In this document: one piece after another, positions 24,996-33,413 of the stretch
Layout: each line of letters opens with the position of its first letter
How positions within the stretch are numbered: position 1 is the stretch's first letter
Assembly (NCBI RefSeq): GCF_003208435.1
Contig: NZ_QKMF01000027.1
Span: forward strand, 1 to 35,689
From: Pelagimonas varians
Lineage (GTDB): Bacteria > Pseudomonadota > Alphaproteobacteria > Rhodobacterales > Rhodobacteraceae
Reading direction: 5' to 3'
Length of the DNA: 35,689 bases
Program-made: the position numbers and the translations under genes
The notes under the pieces: model-generated
What the model was told of the DNA's origin: nothing
Databases searched by the model: none
What the model saw: the letters and a program-made list of their open reading frames with translations, nothing else

Positions 24996-26537
24996 TCATT
25001 GTTTGGTAACCCGGCGAATTGCTTGGCCGCTGCTAGCGTCGAGAACAAGATCTCCGTCCTTGACCGTGAAGTCTCCGTTGACCAGCAAGGTCTGGACACC
25101 TTCAGCAGGCTGATTTGCGTGTTCATATGTGGCGTAGTCGGAAATTGTAGCAGGATCGAACACGACGATGTCAGCATCCATTCCCACTTGAATTCGTCCC
25201 TTCTTGCGCATTTGTGGCACAAAATCTTCCAACACCTGTGCGGGCATCAGGGACATCTTGTTAATTGCGGTCGACATAGACATCAAACCACGCTCGCGCA
25301 CGTAGCTGCGCAGAATTTTCGCAAATGTCCCGGCCGCGCGGGGATGCGTAAACACGTTATCGGGAAGCGGCCAATCATCGCCCGTGTATGTCACGACCAT
25401 TCCATGTTCGTTAAAATAGGACCAAAAAACCGAATCCGATGCGATATTGGTGGAGGGATGTGTGACCGACGCGTCAAGCAACGACAAACCCTGTGGATCC
25501 GCCTCATCCAAGAAGTGCCACGTGATAAAGGTACCCGGATCATTGGCCTGATAATCGGCCAATTCTTCTTCGGTCATGCGCTCTGTACCCAACTGAAAGT
25601 TCTGGGCCGTGGAATCCATGCGTTCCCGCCAGCCGTCTCCACTGAACATCGCCGCCCCGACTACAGTATTGCCTGCGCCATATGGATAGGCTTCGACGGT
25701 CACATTGATGCCTTGCGCCTGCGCGCGCTCCACGAGGTCCAGCGTCGCGTGAATATCAGAAAGGGACGAGCTGTTAATGTGGCAGATGTGCATGTGGGCA
25801 CCTGTCAACGCCGCGTTTGCGATCAACTCCTTGATGGCCTCAAACGACCCCTGAGGCTCCAAATTGCTAGCATAACGCACGTGCGTATAAGTCGCGACAT
25901 TATGTTCGGCCGCCATTTTTGCCAGTGCGAAATATTCTTTCTGTCCATATCCCGGCGCATAACCAGCATTGATGCCGATGCCCAAACCGCCCTCGTTCAA
26001 TCCTTGTTCGACCAGAGACAAAATGCGGGCCTGCTCTTCTTTTGTTGCAATATCCAGCTTCCACTCCGTGTCGCTCTGCGCGTCTTGAAAATACCCGGGG
26101 GTGGCAACAGGCGCGGTATGCGAAAACGTTGCGATCCGCGCAAACGTCCACGCCGCTGCCGCACCATAGTTGATCGGATTGGTAGCCTTAGCCATCTCAT
26201 CATACCAGTCCCCAATTGGTAGTACGCCGGACTCAAGTTCAAGAATTGTGGTCACACCCTGCATGGCTTGCATCCGCATGTCCGGCAAGGCCATCCCATG
26301 CGCATGCAGATCGATGAACCCCGGCGCAACAACATGACCTGTTGCATCGACAACAACATCGCCCTCCAGTTCGAATTCACTCACAGCCGTGATCTGATTG
26401 TCGTTGATAGCGACGTGCCGGATGGCATCAAGACCAGTTTCCGGGTCAATCACACGGCCATTCAGTATAACGATGTCGTTGGAAAATGCAGGGCCTGCAA
26501 AAGCTAAAGCCGCAACCATGGTGAGGAAATTGCGCAT
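24996..26537 (-). CDS. Exported D-aminoacylase-like amidohydrolase
   Basis: A 513-residue metal-dependent hydrolase of the N-acyl-D-amino-acid deacylase / amidohydrolase 3 group. A signal peptide (MRNFLTMVAALAF to AFSN) implies a periplasmic location. A small beta domain is followed by the TIM-barrel start GFIDLHAHG with metal ligands H78 and H80. Later ligand regions are YTHVRYASN and HICHINSSS, and the Asp region IASDSVFW. The C terminus returns to the beta domain (GMDADIVVFDPATI). Relatives remove acyl groups from N-acyl-D-amino acids or act on dipeptides or hydantoin-like rings; the substrate is not known here. The ATG at 26537 has TGGAG upstream. DUF3124 follows in the operon. Confidence 0.88.
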   Translation of the reverse strand: MRNFLTMVAALAFAGPAFSNDIVILNGRVIDPETGLDAIRHVAINDNQITAVSEFELEGDVVVDATGHVVAPGFIDLHAHGMALPDMRMQAMQGVTTILELESGVLPIGDWYDEMAKATNPINYGAAAAWTFARIATFSHTAPVATPGYFQDAQSDTEWKLDIATKEEQARILSLVEQGLNEGGLGIGINAGYAPGYGQKEYFALAKMAAEHNVATYTHVRYASNLEPQGSFEAIKELIANAALTGAHMHICHINSSSLSDIHATLDLVERAQAQGINVTVEAYPYGAGNTVVGAAMFSGDGWRERMDSTAQNFQLGTERMTEEELADYQANDPGTFITWHFLDEADPQGLSLLDASVTHPSTNIASDSVFWSYFNEHGMVVTYTGDDWPLPDNVFTHPRAAGTFAKILRSYVRERGLMSMSTAINKMSLMPAQVLEDFVPQMRKKGRIQVGMDADIVVFDPATISDYATYEHANQPAEGVQTLLVNGDFTVKDGDLVLDASSGQAIRRVTKQ

Positions 26538-27668
26538 ATTGAAACTCCACATAAAATACTCAAAATACCTCCTTGACCGTACAGAGCATTTCCAATGTGG
26601 CAAGCGCTCGTTGCGGTGCGAAACAAATAATTGAATTGGCTGTCAACTATCCACTACCCCACGCGGCTGCATCGAAATGCCTCCGATGATTGCATTTTTT
26701 CTAACAGTTTTGAGACTCTTGAAAGCGATAGTGAGATGCTGGCAGCAAGGCGCATTCTATGTTTTTGGGAATCGTCCAGAAACAAGCCTTATGAGGTGGT
26801 ATGGCAACGAACGAGATTGTTTGGAAAGCTCCCCTCGAGGACGTCGGCTCCCCATGCAGTAGGTAAGAGGTTTTCTTAGTGGCAACTTTGTCCGCATAGT
26901 GTGAGCTCACCGGGTTCGAAACCTCGCAGTCGCAGCGAACGGCACGAACGGGGAGCTGCGCCACAGCAGAAATCCTCGGTTGGTTGTGCCAAACGAGAGA
27001 GTTTGTAGAGGGCTCTTCTGCGCTGTACTGCCGCTAGTACCAGGCGCAGCATTCGGCGCTTTGGGCTCACTACCGCCTTGCGGCGATGCGGCAGCAGGCC
27101 TGCAGCGAAAACGTAGGTTTCTCCGATTGCCCAGGGATCGGTGTCAGCCCAAAGCAGACATGAAACGCCAGCACGTCGGGCGAAAAACGTTCATTTGCTG
27201 CAGTTGCTCAATTACCAAAAATTGTTCCGATAAAGCTGACCTCAAGGAAACGGCTCGTAGCTTTTTCGATCACTATCAATAGAGACGATGCTCACAGTTT
27301 TGTGCGCCTTTGGCGCGTCTCCCTTTGGTGCCTAAATTCGGGGAAAACATTGTGGAGCCGCCTTCCCCAAAAGCGGCTTCATTCCTTTAGCTGCCTCAGA
27401 CGCGCGCGTACTTTGTGCAACCGGCCATCGGCCATTGCCCGCCGGTGCATCGTTTCCGAAGATTTCGACCAAAACCTATGCGGTGTCCGAAGGGGGGAGC
27501 CGTTCAAATGCCGGCATCGTCCGGCCCCTGGGTGCCCATTTAACATTCAGGGCGGCGGTTCTACTTGCGCGGCACATGGGTGGCAGCTGCCTTGACTGCC
27601 GATCGCGGCATATGATCTAAAAATAGAATTACTGCCAAACATACAATTGTCGCATATTGGAGATTTCC
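26538..27668. other. 1.1-kb gene-free region
   Basis: No open frame here has family features, a good start or coding-like codon use. It contains a partial repeat B copy (27064-27150) and repeat-like words near 26930-27000 (GTCGCAGCGAAC). The 26640-26880 and 27290-27600 parts are unlike anything else in the window and may be eroded genes. The right end holds the serine hydrolase promoter. Confidence 0.55.
27064..27150 (+). repeat. Dispersed repeat B, partial copy
   Basis: GGGCTCACTACCGCCTTGCG and the following GCAGCAGGCCTGCAGCGAAA resemble 19117-19165 in the same order, including the CGCC-TTGC-GGCG hairpin. The second half of the repeat is not recognisable here. Confidence 0.6.
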
Positions 27669-29033
27669 ATGCACAAAGAATTTTGGACCTCGGCCTTTGC
27701 TGTGATCGCAACACTACTGCCCTTTGCCGCAAGTGCGCAGGACCACCCCCTGGCTCAATATCTGGAGGTGCCAGGCGCAACAACGACCTTGCCAGTCGAC
27801 ACCGCCAAAACGCCATGGTCGCTACAGTTTTCGAAAGAAGCACAGGCCGCATTTGAAAATTTTCACTATCAGATGGGTGGTGACCACGCTCTGTACTACA
27901 ATCAAAACCTGTCAGAATTTTTGCCAACGGCTTATTCCTCACCGCACCCGATCTACATGCCGCTGGAACGCGCACCGAAAGCCGACATTGCCGATGCAGT
28001 GGTTTTCCCAGTCAACGAGGGTAAGCTATCACTAAACGAATATATCGAGCATCCGAACCACCGTGTTCAAGGCATCATGATGGTTCACAAAGGGAAAGTG
28101 GTGTTCGAATCCTTCCCGGGAATGAACCCGATGGATCGGCATGTCTGGATGTCACCAGGCAAGGCCACAGTTGGTTTGGTCATGGCTATGATGGAGGAAG
28201 AGGGCAAGATCGACACATCACTGCCGGTGTCGGATTATGCGTCGGAACTGCAGGGCACACTTTGGGACGATGTCCCGATGCTGGATGCTCTTAATATGTC
28301 GGCGGGCCTTGCACTGGAAGAAACTCTGGAATCGATTACGGACCCAGCGTCGATTATTGTGCGTTTCTTTTCTGCCGAATTCGGTGCCCCTAATCCAATG
28401 ACCGGTGAGACAGAGAACTGGCTCGATATTTTACGCGACGCAGAAGCGATTGCGGGTGAAAAACCCGGCGAAGTATTCCGTTATTCGTCGGCTGTGACAC
28501 AGGTGGCCGTCCTCGCCGCCGAGAGGATCGACGACATGACCTGGGCCGATCTCTTTGAAACTCGGATTTGGGGTAAGGTCGGCGCACGTATGGATTTCCA
28601 ACACCAACTGATGCCGGATGGCACCGCGGTTTCGCACGGTTTGATTTCCACAACGCTCGAAGATTTCGCCCGTTTCGGCATGCTGTTCACCCCAAGTTGG
28701 CACAAGACAGCACACGAGCAGGTTGTCTCTGATGCGGTGCTGAAACGCTTGCAGACTGCGGGCAATGTCGAAGCCTTTCGCGCAGGGGCCAAGTTCGCTG
28801 GACTGACTGAGGAATTCGGCGAAGAGCCCTTGATGAATTCCATGCAGTTCGATGCCATTTTCGAGGATGGCGCGCTCTACAAGCACGGCAACATCGGGCA
28901 AGGCATCTATATCGATCCTGCGCGTGATTTCGTCGGTGTTTACTACTCAACCAACGGCTATATCCCCCCCTATGGAGAAGACAAGGCTATGGGTTTCCTC
29001 CGAACCGCTGCAAAACACTTTGCAGGAGAATGA
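27669..29033 (+). CDS. Exported serine hydrolase, class C beta-lactamase fold
   Basis: A 454-residue protein with a signal peptide (residues 1-23, FAASAQ). It belongs to the serine beta-lactamase-like family, which also contains D-aminopeptidases, DD-carboxypeptidases and esterases. S-x-x-K is S162-P-G-K165, the second motif Y-S-S is at 272-274 (FRYSSAVTQ), and the third region is probably KHGNIGQG near residue 410. Motif order and spacing fit an active acyl-serine enzyme. The ATG at 27669 has TTGGAG upstream. It is flanked on both sides by long repeat-bearing spacers and has no operon partner. Substrate unknown; a resistance role is unlikely given only family-level similarity. Confidence 0.87.
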   Translation: MHKEFWTSAFAVIATLLPFAASAQDHPLAQYLEVPGATTTLPVDTAKTPWSLQFSKEAQAAFENFHYQMGGDHALYYNQNLSEFLPTAYSSPHPIYMPLERAPKADIADAVVFPVNEGKLSLNEYIEHPNHRVQGIMMVHKGKVVFESFPGMNPMDRHVWMSPGKATVGLVMAMMEEEGKIDTSLPVSDYASELQGTLWDDVPMLDALNMSAGLALEETLESITDPASIIVRFFSAEFGAPNPMTGETENWLDILRDAEAIAGEKPGEVFRYSSAVTQVAVLAAERIDDMTWADLFETRIWGKVGARMDFQHQLMPDGTAVSHGLISTTLEDFARFGMLFTPSWHKTAHEQVVSDAVLKRLQTAGNVEAFRAGAKFAGLTEEFGEEPLMNSMQFDAIFEDGALYKHGNIGQGIYIDPARDFVGVYYSTNGYIPPYGEDKAMGFLRTAAKHFAGE

Positions 29034-29687
29034 TGCTGTGTCGGGCTATTGAAAAAATTGGGGCATTTTGCACAAATTCTTATGTGGGCAATGCTCCCCT
29101 CTCCTCGATGAAATCGTCCTAGCGTCTTTGCAATGGGGAATGCCAACTTGCTGTGGGTCACCTGAATGCGGGCTTTCCCGGGTCCGCGAGGAGGAAGCCC
29201 GATCTGCTCCACCAAAACGCACCAGAGTCGAGGCAAAACCTTGCAGCCAATTGGGCCTTTCGCGACATGCTCGCGCGTATCAAAGGCCGACTTTGCAAAG
29301 CCCGCTTTCTCCGCAGAGCCGACTTTGAAGACCTGTGCAGCATGAGGGGTTTGACCTGTTAGGGTCTCAATGGCCGCTTTTGCCTGTCCGACCCGAAGCA
29401 TGTGCAGCCGCAGCGAACTTCCGGTTTCCGCCCTACTGGTCAAAGTGGGACCAATGCTGCGCTCTGCACGAATGACTTGGAAGGGCTGACAACGGTCATT
29501 CGGTTACGTTTACCCCCTCAGGGCCGCTGATGATCCAAAATCGCGCGGTGCGCCGCCGCAAGGCGGCTTCGAGCCCAAAATGTTGGATGCTGCGGTCAGA
29601 ATAAATGGCGGCTTCCGGAGGCATAGCGTCCGTTAACTTTGAACTGCAATCTCAATTATTAGTTGCGTCGCGATCTTGGAACAAAGG
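29034..29687. other. Spacer with inverted copy of repeat B
   Basis: About 650 bp with no gene. 29340-29590 is an inverted copy of repeat B. The rest (29034-29340) has no recognisable feature beyond repeat-like words (CGACTTTGCAAAGCCCG near 29288). Confidence 0.6.
29340..29590 (-). repeat. Dispersed repeat B, inverted copy
   Basis: The reverse complement follows 19117-19290 in order. The best part is 29442-29485 against 19202-19245, 41 of 44 identical. It also contains a hairpin GCCGCC-GCAA-GGCGGC at 29552-29567 that corresponds to the CCTTGCGG hairpins of the other copies. Confidence 0.8.
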
Positions 29688-30323
29688 CTACTTAGCGAAA
29701 AGCTTCGCAAGCTGCGCAGCTGATGTGACACCGTCAACGAGCCGAACAGCTCCAGTTTCACCAAAATATGCCGGAATATGGACCATACCGGCGCAACCAA
29801 GGACGACTGTATCAACGTTGTCCTCGGCGACAGCACGATTGATTTCAGCCACCACGGCAGGTGCGGTTCCGGCTGGGTCTGTTTCCAGATCCAAAACAGG
29901 AACACCACAGGCGCGGACGCGGGCCAGTTGGGAAGTGAAGCCGTAGGCGTGAATGTTGCTTTCCAGAACGGGCACAGACACAGCCAAGGTGGTTACGACT
30001 GAAAACCTGCGCCCCGAAAGCACAGCCATGTGATAGGCAGCTTGGCCGATACCAATAACTGGACAAGCCGCGATATTGCGGGCGGCATTCAGCCCCGTAT
30101 CGTCAAAACAACCGATAATAATTGCTTTTGCACCGGCGTTCGAGGCTTTGTGCACCAGCGTCAACAATGGCGGGATGCAGGCCGCGCCGTCCTTAGGACC
30201 TTGGATGGCGGCAGGCCCTTCGAGGGAGGTCCAACCTTGCAACACCACGCCTGCCTTTGATGCAGTTTCGATCATAGCCTTCGTCATGGCGTCGGTGCTG
30301 TTGGGGTTGATTAGAACGATCAT
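29688..30323 (-). CDS. Asp/Glu/hydantoin racemase family protein
   Basis: A 211-residue protein of the Asp/Glu racemase superfamily, closest in pattern to hydantoin racemases (start MIVLINPNSTDAMT). The two catalytic cysteines of the family are visible in IIIGCFDDTGL (about C73) and VVLGCAGMVHIP (about C181). Such enzymes invert the alpha carbon of amino acids or hydantoins without cofactor. The start at 30323 overlaps the permease stop (TGATG). It is the last gene of the ABC transporter operon, which suggests that the imported compound, or a product of it, is a D/L pair. Arylmalonate decarboxylase-like chemistry is a less likely alternative. Confidence 0.88.
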   Translation of the reverse strand: MIVLINPNSTDAMTKAMIETASKAGVVLQGWTSLEGPAAIQGPKDGAACIPPLLTLVHKASNAGAKAIIIGCFDDTGLNAARNIAACPVIGIGQAAYHMAVLSGRRFSVVTTLAVSVPVLESNIHAYGFTSQLARVRACGVPVLDLETDPAGTAPAVVAEINRAVAEDNVDTVVLGCAGMVHIPAYFGETGAVRLVDGVTSAAQLAKLFAK

Positions 30324-31159
30324 CAAACGGCCCTTCCCGCGTCACTGCCCGCGCGTGCTTTGCGCCGGTTACTCAGCAGTGCTAGGGTAAGAACCCCCCC
30401 GATGATCAGCAGGGAGAACAATGTCGTCAGCGTGCCGAGCGCATAGAGCACAGGCGAGGTCACATTGGTCGTCATCCCGTAGATTTCCAACGGAAGCGTA
30501 TTGTAGCTGCCTGCTGTCAGCAGGGTGCGCGCGAATTCGTCATAACTGAGCGTGAAGCCGAACAAGGCCACGCCAATCAGCGAGGGCGCGATGATCGGCA
30601 GCACGACATAGCGGATGGTCTGCCAAGGGGATGCCCCAAGATCACGAGCGGCTTCCTCGTAGCTTTTGTCGAACCGGTTGAAGACGGCGAACATGATGAG
30701 CAGGCCGAATGGCAGCGTCCACGTCAGTTGCGCGCCAAAACCAGATGTGGACCAGTGTACGTTCAACCCACTTTGCGAGAACAACAGACCCACGCCTAGC
30801 GAAACCAGGATTGACGGGATCACCAGTGCCGTAATGATCAGGTAAAACAGGATGCCCGAGCCTAGGAACTTTTTGCGAAACGCGAGCCCCCCTATGACCG
30901 ACACGACCACCGTTGTGACCATCACCATCAGGCCCAATACGATGGAACGGCGAAAACTGCCCCAGATGTCGCCGACGGCCTGTTGTTCGAACAGATCGTA
31001 GAACCAATACATCGACACGCCGCGCATGGGGAATGTCAGGCCGCCGCCTTCGCCTTGGAACGACAAAATTCCGATGGTCAGGGTCGGGCCGTACAAAAAC
31101 AAGACGAACAGCCCAAAAAAAGCGGACAGAATGTAGAATGAGCGAGAGCGGGGTTCCAT
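30323..31159 (-). CDS. ABC transporter permease, PotC type
   Basis: A 278-residue inner-membrane permease of the spermidine/putrescine-type (PotC-like) class, with six hydrophobic segments. The cytoplasmic EAA loop that contacts the ATPase is EEAARDLGASPWQTIRYVVL (about 167-186). It overlaps the previous permease gene by one base (TAATG) and the racemase gene by TGATG. The PotABCD class also carries amino-acid-like and other small organic substrates, so polyamine is not implied. Confidence 0.92.
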   Translation of the reverse strand: MEPRSRSFYILSAFFGLFVLFLYGPTLTIGILSFQGEGGGLTFPMRGVSMYWFYDLFEQQAVGDIWGSFRRSIVLGLMVMVTTVVVSVIGGLAFRKKFLGSGILFYLIITALVIPSILVSLGVGLLFSQSGLNVHWSTSGFGAQLTWTLPFGLLIMFAVFNRFDKSYEEAARDLGASPWQTIRYVVLPIIAPSLIGVALFGFTLSYDEFARTLLTAGSYNTLPLEIYGMTTNVTSPVLYALGTLTTLFSLLIIGGVLTLALLSNRRKARAGSDAGRAV

Positions 31160-32022
31160 TAAAGTTCCTTCCGAATGTCGACAAAACGCAGCAGGATGCC
31201 GATTGTGATCAGCACTGATGCGAGCAACACAATCGCCGTGGCCGATGCGCTTGGATATTGGAGCAGCGCAATGTCGTTCGATATCAGGCGGCCCACATTG
31301 GCCGATTGGCTACCGCTCATGAAGCGCACTGTGATAAAATCGCCCATCACCAGTGTGACCACGAAAATGGTGCCGATCATGATCCCCGGTTTCGTCAAGG
31401 GGATGATGACGTTCCACAGGATTTGCGCGCCGTTTGCACCTGCGTCGCGTGCGGCCTCGATCAGGCTTTTGTCGATGCGCATCATCGTGTTGAAGATCGG
31501 GACGACCATGAACAGCGTGTAAAGGTGAACGAAGGCGAGGATAACCGAGAAGTCACTGAACAAGAGCCATTCGAGCGGTTCGTCGATAACGCCCCATGAC
31601 ATCAATGTTGTATTGGCAATCCCGTTGCGTCCGAGGAAAGGGATCCAAGAGATCATGCGGATGATGTTGGAGGTCAAGAACGGGATCGTACATACTAAAA
31701 ACAGCGCCACCTGCCACGTCAGGCTGCGGATATGGAACGCTAGATAATAGGCAACCGTGAACCCGATCACCAAAGTGAAGGCCCAAGTGATCAGCGCATA
31801 TTTGAACGTATTGTAGAACACTTTGTAGGTCACGGATGACCCGAACAGAAATTCGTAGTTGTCGAATTCAAATGCGGGAATGATAGAAAATTCGGTGGCC
31901 CGCCAAAAACTCACGATCACAATCAAGATGATCGGCATCAGAAGAAAAACCAGTAGCACGACGGCAAGTGGCGAGACCATGAGCCAGCCGGACAGGTTGC
32001 GATTTTCGAGGAGCTTTTTCAT
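31159..32022 (-). CDS. ABC transporter permease, PotB type
   Basis: A 287-residue inner-membrane protein of the PotB-like class. It starts with a membrane segment LMVSPLAVVLLVFLLMPII, has six hydrophobic segments and the EAA loop IEAARDAGANGAQILWNVII (about 188-207). It pairs with the PotC-type permease as the channel. I chose the ATG at 32022; the longer frame from 32079 would run into the hairpin between this gene and the binding-protein gene. No strong ribosome-binding site is seen. Confidence 0.92.
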   Translation of the reverse strand: MKKLLENRNLSGWLMVSPLAVVLLVFLLMPIILIVIVSFWRATEFSIIPAFEFDNYEFLFGSSVTYKVFYNTFKYALITWAFTLVIGFTVAYYLAFHIRSLTWQVALFLVCTIPFLTSNIIRMISWIPFLGRNGIANTTLMSWGVIDEPLEWLLFSDFSVILAFVHLYTLFMVVPIFNTMMRIDKSLIEAARDAGANGAQILWNVIIPLTKPGIMIGTIFVVTLVMGDFITVRFMSGSQSANVGRLISNDIALLQYPSASATAIVLLASVLITIGILLRFVDIRKEL

Positions 32023-32054
32023 TATGGGGGGCTTTGTATTAAGGTATTGAAAGC

Positions 32055-32081
32055 GGGTGCGCCTCTCATCAAGGCGCACCC
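32055..32081 (-). terminator. Intercistronic hairpin after the binding-protein gene
   Basis: GGGTGCGCCT pairs perfectly with AGGCGCACCC (10-bp stem) around a 7-nt loop. It sits 10 bp after the binding-protein stop codon and 32 bp before the permease start. Few T residues follow on the minus strand (GCTTTCAAT), so it probably works as partial terminator and 3' mRNA stabiliser, raising binding protein over permease. Confidence 0.75.
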
Positions 32082-32091
32082 ATTCGTCAGC

Positions 32092-33378
32092 TTAAGCCGC
32101 GATAAATTCGTTCCATTTGCGAACCATGTACTGGTTTTCATCCATGACAGAGTTCCAGCACGCCACAGCGCCCATACGGTCATTGAACGAGCCGCCATCA
32201 CGCACTTCTCCAGCGCCCGCCAGCTTGTCACCGAACGGCGATGCGATGTCGCCCGTGGCTTCTTTGCCCTCGAACCAGAAGCCCCATTCATTCTCTGACA
32301 TAAAGGCCTTGGAGGTTTCCGGCACAGCAGAGTAATACCCCTGCTTCATCAAGAAGCCGCCAACCCAGCCGGAGAGGTACCAGTTGATATATTCATAGGC
32401 TGCATCAAGCTCGATACCGGACAATGCGGCCGAGATACCAAGGCCGCCGCCCCATGAGCGGTAGCCTTCTTTGAGCGGCTGGTAGACGCAAGGAATACCT
32501 TGGGATTTGACGGCTGTGATTGCCGGCGACCACATGGATTGTATCACAACTTCGCCGGAGGCCATCAAGTTGACGCTTTCATCGAACGACTTCCAGAAGG
32601 CGCGGAACTGACCGTTGTTTTTGGCCTCTGTGAAGATGCCGATGGTCATATCGATTTCTTCTTTGGTCATGTTGCCTTTGTCTGGGTAGGTGTATTCGCC
32701 CATGGATTCCACGACCATCGCCATGTCCATAATACCGATGGAGGAGATGTCGAGGATTGACGCCTTGCCTTTGAATTCCGGGTTCAGAAGCTCGGACCAG
32801 TTGTTGATCGGACGGCCGATCAGGTCGGGGCGAATACCCAGAGTGTCGGCGTTGTAGATTGTCGGGATCAGGGTCATCCATCCGGATTCTTCTTGTACAA
32901 AATCAGTACCATTCTGACCGGAAGTAAAACCGACTGTGTGCGGAGCTGTACCTTGGGCGATTGTGCTTTCTGGTGTCAGCTTACCATCACGGAAGATACC
33001 GACGATCTTGTCGTAATTGGCCAGCTTGGACGTGTCCATCGCCTGCAAATTACCCGCAGCCCATACCTTTTTACAGATGAAGTATTCGATGTCGGCAATG
33101 TCAAAGCTGTTTGGCTGTGTCGCCGCGCGCTGTGTGACGCTGTCAGTGTCGAGCGCCGTCATTTCCAGTGTGAAGCCGAGGTCTTCTTTTACCTGTGTTG
33201 CCACTTCGTTGAGATTGGACACTCCTGTGCCGAACTGGCGGATGGTGATGTCTTTGATATTTTGCGCCCAAAGCATGGGGGCACCAAGGGTTGTCGCGCC
33301 AGCGGTGATTGCAGTGGATGCGGCACCCTTCAGCAATGTGCGGCGGCTCAGGCCAGTACGGGATGTAAATTTGGTCAT
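32092..33378 (-). CDS. ABC transporter substrate-binding protein, PotD type, Tat-exported
   Basis: A 428-residue periplasmic binding protein of the spermidine/putrescine-type class (SBP family 1/8 like). The N terminus has a Tat signal, SRRTLLKGA followed by a hydrophobic stretch and cleavage near LWAQN (about 32-38). The fold is suggested by TIPTIYNADTLGIRPDL-like segments, NWSELLNPEFKGK and SWGGGLGISAALSG. The ATG at 33378 has AAGGAGACGACGA upstream; a longer start at 33450 would run into the ATPase gene. It is followed by a strong hairpin. The substrate is unknown; the racemase in the operon points to an amino-acid-like compound. Confidence 0.93.
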   Translation of the reverse strand: MTKFTSRTGLSRRTLLKGAASTAITAGATTLGAPMLWAQNIKDITIRQFGTGVSNLNEVATQVKEDLGFTLEMTALDTDSVTQRAATQPNSFDIADIEYFICKKVWAAGNLQAMDTSKLANYDKIVGIFRDGKLTPESTIAQGTAPHTVGFTSGQNGTDFVQEESGWMTLIPTIYNADTLGIRPDLIGRPINNWSELLNPEFKGKASILDISSIGIMDMAMVVESMGEYTYPDKGNMTKEEIDMTIGIFTEAKNNGQFRAFWKSFDESVNLMASGEVVIQSMWSPAITAVKSQGIPCVYQPLKEGYRSWGGGLGISAALSGIELDAAYEYINWYLSGWVGGFLMKQGYYSAVPETSKAFMSENEWGFWFEGKEATGDIASPFGDKLAGAGEVRDGGSFNDRMGAVACWNSVMDENQYMVRKWNEFIAA

Positions 33379-33413
33379 TCGTCGTCTCCTTGTCGGTGGG
33401 AAAGTGCCGCGGT

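Noticed and set aside
24969-26222. 417-codon open frame on the plus strand
   Set aside because: It is antisense to the amidohydrolase, whose motifs and signal peptide are clear. The plus-strand translation is Cys/His/Arg-rich and has no family features.
26909-26926. tRNA T-arm-like sequence ACCGGGTTCGAAACCTCG
   Set aside because: No acceptor, D or anticodon arm can be built around it, and one T-stem pair fails. It is probably part of the degenerate repeats.
27302-27595. 97-codon plus-strand frame upstream of the serine hydrolase
   Set aside because: No recognisable family, no ribosome-binding site, Cys/Arg-rich composition typical of non-coding DNA.
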